From Schistocephalus solidus (taxonomy: Eukaryota; Platyhelminthes; Cestoda; Diphyllobothriidea; Diphyllobothriidae): a stretch of DNA of 64,000 bases. Positions 60,612 to 64,000 of this stretch are shown in pieces (within the stretch, counting starts at the first letter, position 1; each line of letters starts with the position of its first letter). The stretch is taken from contig WEDG01005026.1 of the NCBI GenBank assembly GCA_017591395.1, forward strand, positions 142,684-206,683. Reading direction: 5' to 3'. Both the position numbers and the translations under genes were made by a program. The notes beneath the pieces were generated by a model, which worked only from the letters and a program-made list of their open reading frames with translations, had not been told where the DNA came from and did no database searches.

Positions 60612-61884
60612 GTACAGCATTGAATTGGAGGATTCAGCCGCCTTGCAGCATTGCGTAGAAGGCTTCATGTTGTCTGTCATCCAAACGCCGAGATCCTTCT
60701 GTGTGTGTGTGTTTCTCGGAGTGGCATACCGTTCAAAAAGTAGGGTCGCATATCAGTGACCTGATTCCGACTTCCCAGACGTAGCAGGGCGCATTTGTTT
60801 GAGTTGAAGGACAAGAGCCATTTGCGGGACCACTCGTCCAATCAACGGAGATTTTCTTGGAAATCGTCTCCATCGGCAGCATTGTTGATAACTTTCCAAA
60901 TTTTTATATCGTCCGCAAACATAGCAAAGTCACAGTCCAATTCCTGTACACAATCATTAAACATTTCAACGCTTTCAGCCTAAACAACCGAAGTTGGCAG
61001 TTTGTTCCATTCTTCAATCACCCGTTGGGAAAAGAAGTACAGCATTGAATTGGCGGATTAAGCCGCCTTGCAGCATTGCGTAGAAGGCTTCATGTTGTCT
61101 GTCATCCAAACGCCGAGATCCTTCTGTGTGTGTGTTTCTCGGAGTGGCATACCGTTCAAAAAGTAGGGTCGCATATCAGTGACCTGATTCTGACTTCCGA
61201 GACGTAGCAGGGCGAATTTGTTTGAGTTGAAGGACAAGAGCCATTTGCGGGACCACTCGTCCAATCGGTGGAGATTTTCTTGGGAATCGTCTCCATCGGC
61301 AGCATTGTTGATAACTTTCCAAATTTTTATATCGTCCGCAAACATAGCAAAGTCACAGTCCAATTCCTGTACACAATCATTAAACATTTCAACGCTTTCA
61401 GCCTAAACAACCGAAGTTGGCAGTTTGTTCCATTCTTCAATCACCCGTTGGGAAAAGAAGTACAGCATTGAATTGGCGGATTCAGCCGCCTTGCAGCATT
61501 GCGTAGAAGGCTTCATGTTGTCTGTCATCCAAACGCCGAGATTCTTCTGTGTGTGTGTTTCTCGGAGTGGCATACCGTTCAAAAAGTAGGGTCGCATATC
61601 AGTGACCTGATTCCGACTTCCGAGACGTAGCAGGGCGAATTTGTTTGAGTTGAAGGACAAGAGCCATTTGCGGGACCACTCGTCCAATCGGTGGAGATTT
61701 TCTTGGGAATCGTCTCCATCGGCAGCATTGTTGATAACTTTCCAAATTTTTATATCGTCCGCAAACATAGCAAAGTCACAGTCCAATTCCTGTACACAAT
61801 CATTAAACATTTCAACGCTTTCAGCCCTAAAGCAACCGAAGTTGGCAGTTTGTTCCATTCTTTAATCACCCGTTGGGAAAAGAA
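60612..61884 (-). mobile_element. threefold tandem repeat of a chimeric LINE segment
   Basis: Three units start at 60,612, 61,037 and 61,460 (periods of 425 and 423 bp). Read on the minus strand each unit has a short family 1 C-terminal piece (FFSQRV...W-N-K-L-P...SVEMF). It is joined to a family 2 reverse transcriptase segment (the catalytic FADD, then a K-x-L-G-V-W-M block), ending at SANSMLY. The next unit restarts with the family 1 piece. Units differ by GT-repeat length and a few bases. One TAG interrupts the frame in two junctions. Confidence 0.88.
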
Positions 61885-62924
61885 GTTGGCCCGCACTTCA
61901 AGTTTGGCGTGTTTTCTTTTCAGTTTTTATTGGTGACCTCGGAGACTTGTCACGTTTGCCAATTCAAAAAAGTCGGCCATTTGAAGACCACAATCAACTC
62001 CTTTGACCAGTTTGAAGACTAAGATCATATCCCGTCTGTATTGCCTATAAGAGAGAGGGAAAAAATTTAAGTCTTTCTAGTCGTCCCTCATAGGGTAGGC
62101 ATTCCAATCCGCTGACTATTTTCGTCGCCCTCCGTTGAAATTTCTCCAACAGTGCGTAGTCATGTTTCATCCAAGGGTGCCACGCTTGAACGCAATATTC
62201 CAACTCCGGCCAATTAAATGTGCCAAACACGCGCCCAAAAAGCTCTCCGTCAAAATTAACGAAGGATCTCCTGTTTGCGCCTTAGATACACATAGCTTTC
62301 TTTGTTATATTCGCAGAGTGCGACGATGTTTTGAGAGTGGGTGTTATCCATATACCCAAGTCCTTTAGAATATTGACCTCCTGGAGTTGGTGACCACTGA
62401 TGAAGTACTACTATTTAAACCTTATAATCCTTCTAGAACAAGACCACAGTTAGATTATTTGGCATTTGTTAAAATAAAGGTTCAGCAGCCACTCATAACA
62501 CCACGTTTGCAAGCGACCTAAGATTTGTTGTAATTTTCGCGCATCCTCCGGTTTTTCAATCGAGTTACATAACTTCAGATCGTCAGCGAACATTACCTTC
62601 TCGCGTATCAGAAAATCAAGGCAGTCGTTCACGTATGTCAGAAACAAAATGGGACCCAGAACGCTCCCCTGTGGAACTCCACTGAGAACGGTTGCCCAGT
62701 GAGACTTGGCATCTCCAATGCAAACAAATTGGCGCCTGCCTGAGAGAAAGTCGGCCAACAATTTGAGTAGGTTGCCAGTCACACCCATTAAACGCAGCTT
62801 AAAGATCAGACAGCTGTGTGAAACCCTGTCAAAGGCTTTGCTTAAGTCAATGTAGACCGCATCGACTGACAAACCCATTTCTAATGATTTTGCCCAACTT
62901 TCCATGGATGTGAGCAAGTTTGTG
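61885..62924 (-). mobile_element. CR1-like LINE (family 1), inverted copy
   Basis: The minus strand encodes the palm with motif A (D-L-S-K-A-F-D), the VPQGSVLGP loop and the catalytic FADD near 62,590. The thumb and C-terminal domain follow down to about 61,885. Stops and frameshifts separate the parts (frames 62,917-62,450 and 62,230-62,045). It is truncated at 62,925 by satellite DNA and runs into the chimeric tandem units at its 3' side. Confidence 0.85.
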
Positions 62925-64000
62925 CGCCGATGTTGCTGCTGCTGCGTGACACAGTAACGAGGGGTTCGGCTCCTCCAGTGGGTCTAGCGTTCTATGCGGT
63001 TTTCTGGTATATGGACTCCAGAGAATAATCGGGAAAAATTTCTGAAATTATTAGTGCAGGACATGGAGTCAGGTGATTCGAACATGACTTTTTAGGGTCA
63101 GACCCGAAATTTCAATACACGTTTGGGTCGAAGACAATCAACCACTGTGGTATAACCACGTAATGCCCATTCCACTCACAAGTAGTACTACAAGTGGTAT
63201 GAATCGTATATGGCAAAGACGATTATACCGTTCTTCCGACATAGGTACTAGCCAAAAAGCCCAGACACGTGTTTTCGCCGATGTTTCTGCTGCTGCGTGA
63301 CACAGCAACGAGGGTTCGGCTCCTCGGTGGGTCCCTCAGCGTTCTCTATGCGGTTTCTGGTATATGGATTCCAGAGAATAATCGGGGAAATAATTTCTGA
63401 AATTATTAAGTGCAGGACATGGAGTCAGGTGATTCGGACATGACTTTTACGGTCAGACACGAAATTTCAATGAACATTTTGGGTCGAAGACAATCAACCA
63501 CTGTGGAATAACCACGTAATGCCCATTCTACAAAGAAGTAGTACTACAAGTAGTATGAATCTTATATGGCAAAGACAGTTATACCGTACTTCCGACATAG
63601 GTACTAGCTAAAAGCCCAGACACGTGTTTCGCCTGATGTTTCTGCTGCTGTGACACAGCAACGAGGGGTTCGGCTCTCAGTGGGTCCCCAGCGTTCTCTA
63701 TGCGGTTTCTGGTATATGGACTCCAGAGAATAATCGGGGAAATAATTTCTGAAATTATTAAGTGCAGGACATGGTGTCAGGTGATTCGGACATGACTTTT
63801 TAGGGTCAGACCCGAAATTTCAATGAACATTTGGGTCGAAGACAATCAACCACTGTGGAATAACCACGTAATGCCCATTCTATAAACAAGTAGTACTACA
63901 AGTAGTATGAATCTTATATGTCAAAGACATTATACCGTACTTCCGACATAGGTACTAGCTTAAAGACCACACGTGTTTCGCCGATGTTGCTGCTGCTGCG
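62925..64000. repeat. satellite array, unit about 351 bp
   Basis: Units start at 62,925, 63,276, 63,630 and 63,979 (CGCC-GATGTT...CTGCTGCTG), giving periods of 351, 354 and 349. The fourth unit runs off the window. Each has a CTG run, the palindrome AATTTCTGAAATT, a GGGTCAGACCC hairpin and TAGTACTAC-like motifs. No coding frame is present. The units differ by small indels and scattered substitutions. Confidence 0.93.

Noticed and set aside
63276..63980. Hammerhead ribozyme in the satellite (CCGATGTT or CTGATGTTT, GGGTCAGACCCGAAAT)
   Set aside because: A hairpin followed by GAAA is present, but the CTGANGA box is not at the right place on either strand.
62925..64000. CRISPR-like array
   Set aside because: Units of about 351 bp are repeated throughout with no unique spacers, in a eukaryotic context. 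This is satellite DNA.

Overview
This is a window of a eukaryotic nuclear genome with intron-rich genes, short ORFs, many non-LTR retrotransposon relics, microsatellites and satellite DNA. The CR1-type and RTE-type LINEs, long repeat-filled introns and base composition fit a parasitic flatworm. A diphyllobothriidean-type tapeworm is my best guess, but that is inference and no species can be fixed from the sequence alone. There are no bacterial operons, ribosome binding sites or CRISPR arrays.

Layout. (1) 1-4405: intergenic, with a GC-rich promoter-like patch near 3.2-3.4 kb. (2) 4406-20281, minus strand: a two-exon gene for an LHFPL-type tetraspan membrane protein. Exon 1 (20281-19660) holds three membrane segments and exon 2 (5085-4406) the fourth plus a long tail. 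They join in matching phase across a 14.6 kb intron that holds a 331-bp tandem duplication and short retroelements. (3) 20282-33077: intergenic, with low-complexity DNA, a 182-bp tandem duplication and an inverted-repeat mini-element. (4) 33078-47286, minus strand: a C2H2 zinc-finger gene that I assembled from splice sites and phase into about 13 exons. (5) Inside that gene, at 37.2-41.5 kb, a nearly perfect 2152-bp tandem duplication copies a coding exon. Its breakpoints lie in copies of one short interspersed repeat. (6) 47.3-48.9 kb: intergenic. (7) 48.9-62.9 kb: a nested graveyard of at least four LINE families on both strands, including a threefold tandem repeat of a chimera of two CR1-like LINEs. 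(8) 62,925-64,000: a satellite with a unit of about 351 bp that runs off the window.

The two host genes appear unrelated and point the same way. One encodes a membrane protein and the other a probable nuclear DNA-binding or regulatory protein with S/T/P-rich linkers. The most interesting biology is the young repeat-mediated exon duplication in the zinc-finger gene, the chimeric LINE triplication, and a short repeat family with a 3' hairpin and dinucleotide tail.
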